Of a stretch of DNA of 21,393 bases, positions 1-7,466 are shown piece after piece (positions within the stretch are counted from its first letter, which is position 1; each line of letters starts with the position of its first letter). Source of the DNA: Schaalia odontolytica (GTDB lineage Bacteria; Actinomycetota; Actinomycetes; Actinomycetales; Actinomycetaceae); assembly GCF_002847525.1 (NCBI RefSeq), contig NZ_PKKM01000008.1, positions 1-21,393 on the forward strand. Direction: 5' to 3'. The notes below the pieces were generated by a model. The model searched no databases, was not told the DNA's origin, and saw only the letters and a list, made by a program, of their open reading frames with translations. The translations under genes and the position numbers were made by a program.

Positions 1-1
1 C

Positions 2-43
2 CCGGCAGAATACCGGGATCAGGCCCTACAGGAAGCCGCATAA
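2..43 (+). CDS. C-terminal tail of a possible IS3 OrfB transposase (partial)
   Basis: Only 13 residues and a TAA stop are visible: PAEYRDQALQEAA. IS3-family OrfB transposases often end with a [S/T]-P-x-[E/Q]-Y-R motif shortly before the stop, and P-A-E-Y-R fits. The following sequence looks like an IS terminal repeat, which supports the reading. Frame 1 is also open over this stretch, so the frame choice rests on the motif and on the stop-to-repeat distance. Too little sequence remains for a firm call. Confidence 0.3.
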   Translation, partial: PAEYRDQALQEAA

Positions 44-60
44 CGGCTACCATTAAACGC

Positions 61-84
61 GTCCAAGTTTCGGGGCGCAGTTCA
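61..84. repeat. Putative right terminal inverted repeat of the IS
   Basis: Read inward from position 84 on the minus strand, the segment runs TGAACTGCGCCCC-G-AAACTTGGAC. It has the terminal 5'-TG and the C-run plus TTGGAC arrangement of IS150-group ends. The partner repeat is not in the window, so it cannot be verified as inverted. Confidence 0.45.
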
Positions 85-86
85 AA

Positions 87-99
87 ACGAGGCCGGGGC
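87..99. repeat. Copy of the dispersed motif ACGAGGCCGGGGC (single arm)
   Basis: This 13-mer also occurs at 3835-3847, 9468-9480 and 11862-11874, always just outside a gene end. At 9468 and 11862 it is the 5' arm of a long hairpin. Here no matching opposite arm follows before the ABC gene ends at 119. It sits three bases from the apparent IS end at 84, so the original structure may have been disturbed by insertion. Confidence 0.6.
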
Positions 100-118
100 A
101 AACGCGATCGTTGAGCGC

Positions 119-2050
119 TTACTCGAGCTCGAAGGCGCCCGTGTAGAGCTGGTAGTACACGCCCTTCTGGGCAATCAGGTCGTCGTGACTACCTCGCTCG
201 ATGATACGGCCGTGGTCCAGGACCATAATCGCGTCCGAGTTGCGCACCGTCGAGAGGCGGTGGGCGATCACGAAGACCGTGCGCCCCTCCATGAGGTTGT
301 CCATGCCCTGCTGCACGAGGGCCTCGGTACGCGTGTCAATCGAGGAGGTGGCCTCGTCGAGGATCATCGCCGGTGGGTCGGCCACGGCGGCGCGCGCAAT
401 CGACAGGAGCTGAGCCTGGCCCTGCGAAAGGTTCGAGCCGTTGCCGGTCAGCATCGTGTCGTAGCCTTCGGGCAGGCGCCGGATGAAGGAGTCCGCGTTG
501 GCCAGCTTCGCAGCGGCAATGCACTCCTCGTCCGTGGCGTCCAGACGGCCGTAGCGGATGTTCTCCATGACCGTGCCCGTGAAGAGCTTGACGTCCTGCA
601 GGACGACGCCGAGGGAGCGACGCAGATCCGGCTTGTGGATCTTGTTGATGTTGATGCCGTCGTAGCGGATCTTGCCGTCGGCGATGTCGTAGAAGCGGTT
701 GATCAGGTTCGTGATCGTCGTCTTGCCGGCGCCCGTGGCACCCACGAAGGCGATCTTCTGTCCGGGCTTCGCCCACAGGGAGATGTCGTGCAGGATCTGC
801 TTCTCGCCGTCGTAGGAGAAGTCCACGTCCTCCATGACCAGCTCGCCACGTAGGCGCGTGTAGGTGACGGTGCCGTCGGCCTTGTGGGGGTGGCGCCACG
901 CCCAGATTCCCATGCGTTCCTCGGTCGGCTCGAGAGTGCCGTCGGGCAGTTCGCGCGCACGCACGAGGGTCACGTAGCCCTCGTCCTCCTCGGGCTCCTG
1001 GTCGATGAGAGCGAACACGCGACCCGCGCCCGCCATACCCAAGGCGATCATCGGGACCTGCATGGACATCTGGCCGATCGTCTGTGAGAAGTTACGGACC
1101 ATGCCCAAGAAGGACACGACCACGCCAACCGTGACGACATCGACGCCAAAGAGGTGAATGTTCGGAGTCTGCTCCAGGATCATGACGCCGCCGACGATAG
1201 CGATGACCACGTACATGATGTTGCCGATGTTGCCCAGGGCAGGCATCAGCACATTGCCGTAGATGTTCGCCTTCTCCGAGGAGTCGAAGAGCTTCTGGTT
1301 GTACTCGACGAACTCGTCCTTGGCGTCCTGCTCGTGGTTGAAGACCTGGATGACCTTCTGGCCATCCATCATCTCTTCGATGAAGCCTTCTTCGTCGGCG
1401 AGAGCAGCCTGCTGAGCCTTCATGAAGCGGCCCGACAGCCCGCCGAGCTTCCCGGTCAGGAAGGCCATGAGAGCGCCCACGATGAGGACAACGAGGAAGA
1501 GCCACACGGAGTAGTAGAGCATCGTGCCGATCAGGACGATGATCGTCAGGCCCGACTGGATGAGCGTCGGGATGGACTGGCCGATCAGCTGACGGATCGC
1601 GTCCGTGTCGTTGGTGAAGGTCGACATGATCGCGCCGTGCGGGTGCGTATCGAAGAATCGCAGGGGCAGGCGCTCCATGGAGTCGAACATGTCGTCGCGC
1701 ATGTGCTTGAGCGTCCCCTGCGTCACGATCGCCATGGCGCGGGTGTAGATGAAGCTACCGATAACGCCGGCACTGAAGATGACGCCCATCGTGACGACGA
1801 GGCGCACCAGGGTGGCGCGCACCGCGTCGAAGCCGCTCTCCAGGCCCGGGGTCACGACGTTGTCGACGATCTGCTGCATGAAGATCGAGCCGACGGCCGA
1901 GGCCACGGCGGACGTAATGATGCACACGACGGTCAGGCTGATGCGCACCGGGTAGTGGCGGAACACGTAGGCCATGAGGCGGCCGAAGGGACGCTCGATA
2001 CCCTCGAGCTTCTCCGACTCCTCCACGCGGGACTTATCCGCACGTGCCAT
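119..2050 (-). CDS. ABC exporter half-transporter with catalytic NBD (heterodimer partner)
   Basis: A 643-residue fused membrane-ATPase protein that should pair with the product of 2052-3800 in the cytoplasmic membrane and export a substrate I cannot name. The six-helix transmembrane domain covers about residues 35-340. The nucleotide-binding domain follows from about 403: Walker A GATGAGKTT (437-445), Q-loop Gln485, Walker B MILDE (562-566) with catalytic Glu566, and switch His597. Its signature is LSQGQ (541-545), not LSGGQ. This is the pattern of the catalytic subunit in heterodimeric exporters such as TM287/288, LmrCD and BmrCD. About 50 extra residues (350-400, acidic then containing GIWAWRHPHK) join the two domains. 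The ATG lies one base after the upstream gene's stop, so the pair is probably translationally coupled. Substrate (drug, peptide or lipid) is unknown. Confidence 0.93.
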   Translation of the reverse strand: MARADKSRVEESEKLEGIERPFGRLMAYVFRHYPVRISLTVVCIITSAVASAVGSIFMQQIVDNVVTPGLESGFDAVRATLVRLVVTMGVIFSAGVIGSFIYTRAMAIVTQGTLKHMRDDMFDSMERLPLRFFDTHPHGAIMSTFTNDTDAIRQLIGQSIPTLIQSGLTIIVLIGTMLYYSVWLFLVVLIVGALMAFLTGKLGGLSGRFMKAQQAALADEEGFIEEMMDGQKVIQVFNHEQDAKDEFVEYNQKLFDSSEKANIYGNVLMPALGNIGNIMYVVIAIVGGVMILEQTPNIHLFGVDVVTVGVVVSFLGMVRNFSQTIGQMSMQVPMIALGMAGAGRVFALIDQEPEEDEGYVTLVRARELPDGTLEPTEERMGIWAWRHPHKADGTVTYTRLRGELVMEDVDFSYDGEKQILHDISLWAKPGQKIAFVGATGAGKTTITNLINRFYDIADGKIRYDGININKIHKPDLRRSLGVVLQDVKLFTGTVMENIRYGRLDATDEECIAAAKLANADSFIRRLPEGYDTMLTGNGSNLSQGQAQLLSIARAAVADPPAMILDEATSSIDTRTEALVQQGMDNLMEGRTVFVIAHRLSTVRNSDAIMVLDHGRIIERGSHDDLIAQKGVYYQLYTGAFELE

Positions 2051-2051
2051 G

Positions 2052-3800
2052 TCAAGCCACCTCGCTTTCGCTCGCGGCGTTCTGGGAATCGTAGATCTCT
2101 CTGTACTCCCCGCCCGCTGCCATCAGCTCCTCGTGGGTGCCCCGTTCCTTGATACGACCGTCGTCCAAGACGATGATCTGGTCGGCGTGGCTCACCGAGG
2201 AGAGGCGCTGGGCGATGATGATCGTCGTCGTGCCCGGGATTTCGCTCTCGAAGGCATGACGAATGAGCGAATCGGTCTTCGTGTCCACGGCGGAGGTGGA
2301 GTCGTCGAGGATGAGGATCTTCGGGTTCTTCAGCAGGGCGCGGGCGATGCACAGGCGCTGCTTCTGGCCGCCCGACACGTTGGTGCCGCCGCGGGAGATG
2401 ACGTAGTCGTAGCCGCCGGGCAGCTGCTGGATGAACTCGTCGGCCTGCGCGAGCTTGCACGCATGCTCGATCTGTTCGTCGGTGGCGTCCGGGTTGCCCC
2501 AGCGCATGTTGTCTTTGATCGTGCCGGAGAACAGAACGTTCTTCTGCAGGACGACGGAGACCGCGTCGCGCAGCGCGCTCAGGTCGTAGTCGCGCACGTC
2601 GCGTCCGCCGACCTTCACGGATCCCTCAGAAACGTCGTAGATGCGGCAGATCAGCTGAATGAGTGAGGTCTTGGACGAACCGGTGCCGCCCACGATGCCG
2701 AGCGTCGAGCCCGACTCGATGCGCAGGTCGATGTCGGACAGTGCGTTCTCTTCGGCGCTCGCCGAATACTTGAAGGACACACCTTCGAAGACCACGGAGC
2801 CGTCCGGGACCTCGGTGGCGCCGTTGGCCGGGGAGGTGAGCGACGGTTCGTGGTTGAGGACCTCGGCGATACGGTGCGCGGACTCTGCGGCCATCGTCGT
2901 CATGACGAAGATGAAGGCGAGCATCAGCATGTGTGTCAGAATCTGGATGCCGTAGGTGATGAGGGCGGTCAGTCCGCCCTTCGTCAGCTCGGTCGCTCCC
3001 GAGTTGATGATGATCGAAGCGCCAACATAGTCGACGGCGACGATCGCGGCGAAGATGAAGAACATCATGACGGGGCTGTTGAGCGCAATGAGTTTCTCGG
3101 CGTTCGTGAAGTCTTTGCGTACGTCCTGCGAGGCGGCGCGGAACTTTGTGGTCTCGTGCTCCTCGGTGACGAAAGACTTGACCACGCGGATCGCTGCGAC
3201 ATTCTCCTGCACGGAGTTGTTCAGGGCGTCGTACTTCTTGAAGATGCGGCGGAAAATCGGGAAGGCGATGAGCACGATGGCTGCCAGGATGATGGCGAGA
3301 ACCGGCACCATCCCGAGGAAGATGAGGGCCATCTGGACGTTGATGCGCCATGCCATCACGATGGAGAAGACGATCATGAGGGGCACGCGCACCGCGATAC
3401 GAATGAGCATGCCGAAGGCGTTCTGAACGTTCGTGACGTCCGTCGTCATGCGCGTGACCAGCGAGGACGTGGAGAAGCGATCGATGTCCGCGAACGAGAA
3501 GTCCTGCACCTTGAAGAAGAGGTCCTGACGCAGGTTCTTCGCCAGGCCGACCGACGCGGTCGCCGCAAAACGCGCGGAGAGAATACCGCAGGCGAGCGAC
3601 GCGAAGGCCAGTCCCGTGAGGATGAGGCCCAGGCGCATGACGGGACTCAGGGAGACCCCGTCGAGCGCGTCCACCAGCGTGACCATTGTCAGCGGGATCA
3701 GGCACTCGAGGATCACCTCCCCGATGATGAACAGCGGGGTCAGGATCGCGGGTTTCTTGAACTCGCGCAGACTCCCCACCAACGTTCGAATCGTCTTCAT
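2052..3800 (-). CDS. ABC exporter half-transporter with degenerate NBD (heterodimer partner)
   Basis: A 582-residue transmembrane-ATPase half-transporter and the first gene of the ABC pair. Transmembrane helices fill about residues 15-305. The NBD carries an altered Walker A, GGTGSSKTS (371-379), with Ser376 where Gly normally precedes the Lys. It also has Q-loop Gln419, a canonical signature VSGGQ (475-479), and Walker B ILILDD (495-500) with Asp500 in place of the catalytic Glu. Gln531 replaces the switch His (AQRLSSV). These changes mark the non-hydrolysing site. The intact signature would complete the partner's active site and the partner's LSQGQ would complete this degenerate one. A GAGGAG ribosome site lies just upstream of the ATG at 3800. 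holA ends 53 bases upstream on the same strand. Confidence 0.93.
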   Translation of the reverse strand: MKTIRTLVGSLREFKKPAILTPLFIIGEVILECLIPLTMVTLVDALDGVSLSPVMRLGLILTGLAFASLACGILSARFAATASVGLAKNLRQDLFFKVQDFSFADIDRFSTSSLVTRMTTDVTNVQNAFGMLIRIAVRVPLMIVFSIVMAWRINVQMALIFLGMVPVLAIILAAIVLIAFPIFRRIFKKYDALNNSVQENVAAIRVVKSFVTEEHETTKFRAASQDVRKDFTNAEKLIALNSPVMMFFIFAAIVAVDYVGASIIINSGATELTKGGLTALITYGIQILTHMLMLAFIFVMTTMAAESAHRIAEVLNHEPSLTSPANGATEVPDGSVVFEGVSFKYSASAEENALSDIDLRIESGSTLGIVGGTGSSKTSLIQLICRIYDVSEGSVKVGGRDVRDYDLSALRDAVSVVLQKNVLFSGTIKDNMRWGNPDATDEQIEHACKLAQADEFIQQLPGGYDYVISRGGTNVSGGQKQRLCIARALLKNPKILILDDSTSAVDTKTDSLIRHAFESEIPGTTTIIIAQRLSSVSHADQIIVLDDGRIKERGTHEELMAAGGEYREIYDSQNAASESEVA

Positions 3801-3834
3801 GTATCTCCTCTTCGTTCCCTACGGCATCTCATAG

Positions 3835-3847
3835 ACGAGGCCGGGGC
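3835..3847. repeat. Copy of the dispersed motif ACGAGGCCGGGGC (single arm)
   Basis: An identical 13-mer to those at 87, 9468 and 11862, placed between the holA stop and the ABC gene start. No full-length partner arm is nearby. On the minus strand the segment can form only a weak stem (CGGC-CTC...GAG-GCCG with a two-base bulge) across about 3821-3842. Its role as a terminator of holA is therefore doubtful. Confidence 0.6.
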
Positions 3848-3853
3848 GCGCAT

Positions 3854-4831
3854 TCAGCACCCGTGCAGCCTGCAGATGGTGATAAGTGCTTTTTCGATGG
3901 CGCGTTGCGGGTCTCGCGACGCGCCCTTTGTTTCGGCGTCCGCCGTGGCGATAGCAGCGAAGGCTCCTGCCAGTGAGGCGTCGGACCAGCCGCGCAGTTC
4001 CCGCCGGGCGCGGTCCACCTGCCAGGGGGCCATTTTGAGAGCGGATGCGGATCCGCCGATCGAGACCTTCGCCATGGCGCGGAACTTCATGGCCAAGGCG
4101 GTGACGAGCAGCTGGGGCGCGATACCGGTTGCGAAGGCGTGGCGTGCGAGCGTCAGGGCCTTCGCGGAATTGCCCGCGACGGCCGCGTCCGCGACGTCGT
4201 AGCCCGTGGCCTCGACGCGGCCAGCCTGGTAGCGTCGCACGTCCTCCAGGGTGATGCGCCCACTGACGTCGGAGAGCAGCTGGGCCAGGGCACCGGCCAT
4301 CGAACGCGGGTCGTTACCCAGCGCATCGACGAGGGCCTGCTGGGCCTCGGTGTCCATCTGGCGGCGTGCGGTGCGCACGTCGGAGGCGATGAGTGCCAGC
4401 TTGTCGCGGTCGTTCTTAAGCGGTTCGGCGGGGATGACGGGCCATTTGGCTTTGGTGATCGTGTCGATGACCTTCTTGCCGCGGGCGTTACCCCCGGGGT
4501 GTGCCAGGAACATCCACACGTCGGGGGCAGGCGAAGCCGAGTATGCGATGAGGTCGTTCGCGAGGGCGTCGCTCATCGTTTCCAGGTCCCGGATGATGAC
4601 CATGCGGGATTCACCGAAGAGCGAGGGCGAGGCGATGACGTCGAGCTGCCCGGCCTGGTAGGTGGCCGCGTTGATGTCGGTGCGCTCGAGGTTGGGGTCG
4701 GCCTCGTGGGCGAGGGCGCGCAGCTGGTCGAGGGCACGGTCGACGAGAAGGCCCTCGGGGCCTTTGATCAACACGATGGGTGCCAGCGTGATCTGGGCTG
4801 GCGCCGCCGGGCGCGAACCGCGTGCTGCCAC
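3854..4831 (-). CDS. holA: DNA polymerase III subunit delta (clamp loader)
   Basis: A 325-residue protein with the length and layout of HolA, the delta subunit that opens the beta sliding clamp within the clamp-loader complex. The N-terminal region begins with the typical strand and turn PIVLIKGPEGLLVDRALDQL. It is followed by the SLFGESRMVIIRDLE segment and a WMFLAHPGG segment typical of the AAA+-like domain, then a helical C-terminal collar domain ending in AIEKALITICRLHGC. There is no functional Walker A, as expected for delta. The start is GTG at 4831 with AGGAAG a few bases upstream. The position downstream of comEA and comEC matches the order common in actinobacteria and Firmicutes. The rpsT gene that often follows holA is not here. 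The 147-base gap (4832-4978) to comEC shows no other gene and no convincing terminator. Confidence 0.93.
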   Translation of the reverse strand: MAARGSRPAAPAQITLAPIVLIKGPEGLLVDRALDQLRALAHEADPNLERTDINAATYQAGQLDVIASPSLFGESRMVIIRDLETMSDALANDLIAYSASPAPDVWMFLAHPGGNARGKKVIDTITKAKWPVIPAEPLKNDRDKLALIASDVRTARRQMDTEAQQALVDALGNDPRSMAGALAQLLSDVSGRITLEDVRRYQAGRVEATGYDVADAAVAGNSAKALTLARHAFATGIAPQLLVTALAMKFRAMAKVSIGGSASALKMAPWQVDRARRELRGWSDASLAGAFAAIATADAETKGASRDPQRAIEKALITICRLHGC

Positions 4832-4978
4832 GTCTTCCTGCCTTTCCGCTGAAACGGTAACTGTCTAAGTCTGCCACCGAGCGAGCTCATTTGCGTCCGT
4901 CTTGGCCGTGGGCGGACACTAGTCGTGGCAGGTGTCACGAGACCTTGACGATGCGCCCGCAGTAGGTGTCTGCCCCAC

Positions 4979-6529
4979 TCATGGCCCTTGCTCATCGACG
5001 CTCGGGGCTCCCCATCTCTTCCATGCCCTCCACACGATCCATCCGCCGCCACAGCAGGCGTACACGCCCAGGACTGTCGAGGATCCACCGGGTACGTGCA
5101 CCCCGTTTCCGGGCAGGGCGGCACACACGCGCGCTGCCCCCGCGATCCAGGCGGTCGCCCACGAAGCAACGACAGCGCATGCCGAGGCGGCGCGAATACT
5201 CAGCGGGGAGACGAGCGCGCCCGCGAGCCCCGCGACGGTCGCAACCGGAACGGCGGGCTCGGCCATGACGTTGGCGGCGATTCCCCACACCGGCACGTTC
5301 CCAGACAGTGAGACGATGATCGGCGCGGTCGCCAGCTCCGCGAAGGCGGGCACACACACCATCTCCGCCAGCCAACGCAGCGCTTTCCCGACGCCCGTGT
5401 CTCCTCGGATTCGTCGGAGGCACCGCCGCACCAGCGCCGCCGAGGGGCCGACGACCGCGAGCGCGGCAAGCGCCGACAGGGCGAATCCGTAGGAGCGGGA
5501 GGCCCAGGGGTCGATGAGGAGGGTGGCGATGACGACGGCGCAGAGGGCGGCGATGGATTGGCCCTCGCGTCCGAGAATGAGCCCGAGGGTGGCGACGGCT
5601 GCGACGCAGACGGAGCGCACGACGGAGGGGTCTGGTCCGACGAGGATGAGGATTGTGCCCAGGACGAGGATGGTAGCCCCGAGGCGTAGGGGTTTTCGCG
5701 CGGGGACGATGAGGGTGACGGTGGCGAGGACGATGACGATGTGGGATCCGGAGACGGCGGTGAGGTGGGTGAGGGAGGTTTTCTTCATCGCGTCGGACAG
5801 GTCTGCGGGCATCGCGCGGTCGTCTCCGATCGCCATGCCGGGGACGAGGGAGCGTGCGTCCCTGGGCAGTGGAGCGCATGCGTGGGCGAAGGCCCGGTGG
5901 GTGGAGCGCATCCAGGCGGACAGGCCACCGGGCCGCTCGATGAGCTGGGCACGCCTGACGCGTATGGTGCCCACCGATGGCGCGTCTGCTGCAAAGGTTG
6001 CGTCGAGGCTTCCCCAGACCTCGTAGACGTCGCCGCGCGCGGCATCCTGCCACCCGGGCGCGCGCACGAGCGCGGTGGCGTTCGAGGGGTGCCACTCCTC
6101 CCCCACGGAGACGGCCTCGATGCGCGCGCGGGCACTGCGTGTCGCGGAGAATCCGGACGAGGGCGGAGCCGGGTCGGCTTGGAGGACGAGGCGCGCATGG
6201 ATAGGGCCGGAGTCGCGGCGGGCTGGGTCGGCGTCGTATTGGCGGCGGGCAGTGGATCCGACCGCGAGCGCGCAGGCGGTGCATGCGAGGAGGAGCGCGA
6301 GTCCGAGGCGAGCGGACCGGGGCGGGGTGAGGGCGTGTCTGGGTGTCTTCCGGCCTCGGTGTGAGCGCGCGTAGGAGGTGGTGCATCCGAGCGCGACGAG
6401 GGCGCACGCTCCGATCCATTCCCATGGAGCATAGTGGTCCGTCGCCCACCAGGTGGTGGCCCAGGTGGCGGCGGCTGCTGGTGCGAGACGCAGGTCGATC
6501 ATGCGGGGAGCGCATTGGGGGTCACTCAT
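4979..6529 (-). CDS. comEC: ComEC/Rec2 family DNA-uptake channel protein, short form
   Basis: A 516-residue polytopic membrane protein of the ComEC/Rec2 family, which forms the channel carrying single-stranded DNA across the membrane during transformation. The N-terminus has several helices and a DUF4131-like OB region (about 30-165). The competence domain follows, with the diagnostic stretches LVPGMAIGDDRAMP, MKKTSLTHLTAVSGSHIVIV and GPDPSVVRSVCVA. The protein stops after the membrane domain (WRAWKRWGAP...) and lacks the C-terminal metallo-beta-lactamase domain of full-length ComEC. The 147 bases downstream hold no remnant of it. I chose ATG 6529 because it overlaps the comEA stop as TGATG; an in-frame GTG at 6535 and an ATG at 6502 are alternatives. 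Whether it supports DNA uptake cannot be told from sequence. Confidence 0.92.
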   Translation of the reverse strand: MSDPQCAPRMIDLRLAPAAAATWATTWWATDHYAPWEWIGACALVALGCTTSYARSHRGRKTPRHALTPPRSARLGLALLLACTACALAVGSTARRQYDADPARRDSGPIHARLVLQADPAPPSSGFSATRSARARIEAVSVGEEWHPSNATALVRAPGWQDAARGDVYEVWGSLDATFAADAPSVGTIRVRRAQLIERPGGLSAWMRSTHRAFAHACAPLPRDARSLVPGMAIGDDRAMPADLSDAMKKTSLTHLTAVSGSHIVIVLATVTLIVPARKPLRLGATILVLGTILILVGPDPSVVRSVCVAAVATLGLILGREGQSIAALCAVVIATLLIDPWASRSYGFALSALAALAVVGPSAALVRRCLRRIRGDTGVGKALRWLAEMVCVPAFAELATAPIIVSLSGNVPVWGIAANVMAEPAVPVATVAGLAGALVSPLSIRAASACAVVASWATAWIAGAARVCAALPGNGVHVPGGSSTVLGVYACCGGGWIVWRAWKRWGAPSVDEQGP

Positions 6530-7260
6530 CAGCACACACCCGGCCGGATCTTTTCGATGAGGGATGGGCCAATGCCGGGCACGTCGTCGAGCTCTTCGAC
6601 GGAGGTCAGGCGTGGGTGTGTGGATCGATAGGAAATGATTCGCTGTGCGAGGGCCGGCCCAATGCCGGGAAGAGTCTGGAGCTCGGTCTCGGTCGCGGTG
6701 GCCAAGCGGACACAGGCCTGCGCGTCGGTGCCCGTCCCCGCAGACGCGGAAGGCGGTGACTCCCCCACGACGCCGACCCGTATCTGTTCCCCGTCGACAA
6801 GGATGCGGGCGAGGTTGATCGACTCCAGGTCGGCCTCGGGCGTTGCGCCTCCCGCCGCCGTGATGGCGTCGATGACTCGGGAAGAAGCTGGCAGGGTGAG
6901 CACCCCTGGGGACGCGACCGCGCCGGAGACGTAGACGACGACATCGTCGGCGTGTTCCCCTGCGGATGGTGGTGCGGACGGTGATGGGCCTGCCTCGATG
7001 GACGCGCCTTCGCTCTCTTCTCTCTCAGAGGAGGATTGGGCGAGGGCTTGGGAGTGCTCGCGTGTCGCTGCGTGCCTCCACACTCCCACCGCCGCAATCA
7101 GGACGATCACGGCGATCAGTGCGGCCATGGTCGTTCCTCCGGGTAGGAGGCGGGCGACGCTCGGCTCGGCGGGTTCATCGTCCTCAGTGAGGGCGCTGTC
7201 GTACACGGCTTTCGTCAGCACCGCCATGCGCCGACGAGCCAACCATCGTGACACGTTCAT
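6529..7260 (-). CDS. comEA: ComEA-type helix-hairpin-helix DNA-binding protein
   Basis: A 243-residue membrane-anchored DNA receptor that hands captured DNA to ComEC. After a charged cytoplasmic tail (1-43) comes one transmembrane helix (about 44-62), a low-complexity Ser/Glu/Pro linker (64-104), a SLBB-like domain (about 107-163, VVVYVSGAVASPGVLTLP) and a C-terminal pair of helix-hairpin-helix motifs with the hairpins LPGIGPALA (197-205) and VPGIGPSLI (227-235). The length and order are typical of actinobacterial ComEA. No good ribosome site precedes ATG 7260, but TAGCGT lies seven bases upstream on the minus strand, so a leaderless transcript is possible. Its TGA overlaps the comEC start, indicating one operon. 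Confidence 0.92.
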   Translation of the reverse strand: MNVSRWLARRRMAVLTKAVYDSALTEDDEPAEPSVARLLPGGTTMAALIAVIVLIAAVGVWRHAATREHSQALAQSSSEREESEGASIEAGPSPSAPPSAGEHADDVVVYVSGAVASPGVLTLPASSRVIDAITAAGGATPEADLESINLARILVDGEQIRVGVVGESPPSASAGTGTDAQACVRLATATETELQTLPGIGPALAQRIISYRSTHPRLTSVEELDDVPGIGPSLIEKIRPGVC

Positions 7261-7308
7261 GCCCGCACGCTAACCCCGGCGAACGCCAGGAGCACACATG
7301 AAAACGAA

Positions 7309-7351
7309 CCCCTGTGGATAACTGCGGTGCGCGCGCAGGGGTTGTGGACGA
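7309..7351. promoter_or_regulatory. DnaA-box-like site between divergent genes
   Basis: TGTGGATAA at 7313-7321 is an exact complement of the consensus DnaA box TTATCCACA. A second, 7-of-9 match (TGTGGACGA) lies 30 bases further at 7343-7351 in the same orientation. The first box also overlaps one arm of a CCCCTG...CAGGGG inverted repeat (7309-7314 and 7336-7341). The site lies in the 206-base gap between comEA and the HerA-like gene. The match is seen; DnaA binding is inference. Confidence 0.4.
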
Positions 7352-7427
7352 ATCCCACACCCGAGCCACCCCGCATAACTCGCATGGGACCACGGTGCCA
7401 AGGGATACTGTTCCGGTAACGTCGAAG

Positions 7428-7433
7428 TACAGT
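7428..7433 (+). promoter_or_regulatory. Possible -10 element for the HerA-like gene
   Basis: TACAGT fits the TAnnnT form of actinobacterial -10 boxes and lies 33 bases before the ATG at 7467. I see no convincing -35 hexamer at the expected distance, so this is a weak call. Confidence 0.3.
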
Positions 7434-7466
7434 GGCGCACCACGCCCAGAGCCGAAAGGCCACACC

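Larger units (their letters stand above)
1..84 (+). mobile_element. Right end of an IS3-family insertion sequence (partial)
   Basis: The window appears to open inside an insertion sequence. Positions 2-43 read as the last 13 codons of a plus-strand gene. After a 17-base gap, positions 61-84 form a segment whose complement begins TGAACTGCGCCCC and ends AAACTTGGAC. As I remember them, many Gram-positive IS3/IS150-group elements have termini of this shape (TG-ACTGC-CCCC...TTGGAC), end in CA-3', and place the transposase stop a few bases from the right repeat. All three hold here. The element would end at 84, next to the 3' side of the ABC gene at 119. The left end and any target duplication lie outside the window. 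This is inference from pattern memory, not a database match. Confidence 0.5.

Noticed and set aside
1..114. Reading frame 1 open from the left edge to 114 as an alternative gene end
   Set aside because: Its product is an Arg/Ser/Gly-rich string running through the apparent IS terminal repeat and the dispersed motif; the frame ending at 43 gives a more protein-like tail.
4832..4978. rpsT or another small gene in the gap between comEC and holA
   Set aside because: No open frame with a ribosome site and a ribosomal-protein-like sequence is present on either strand. rpsT often follows holA, but there the ABC pair begins instead.
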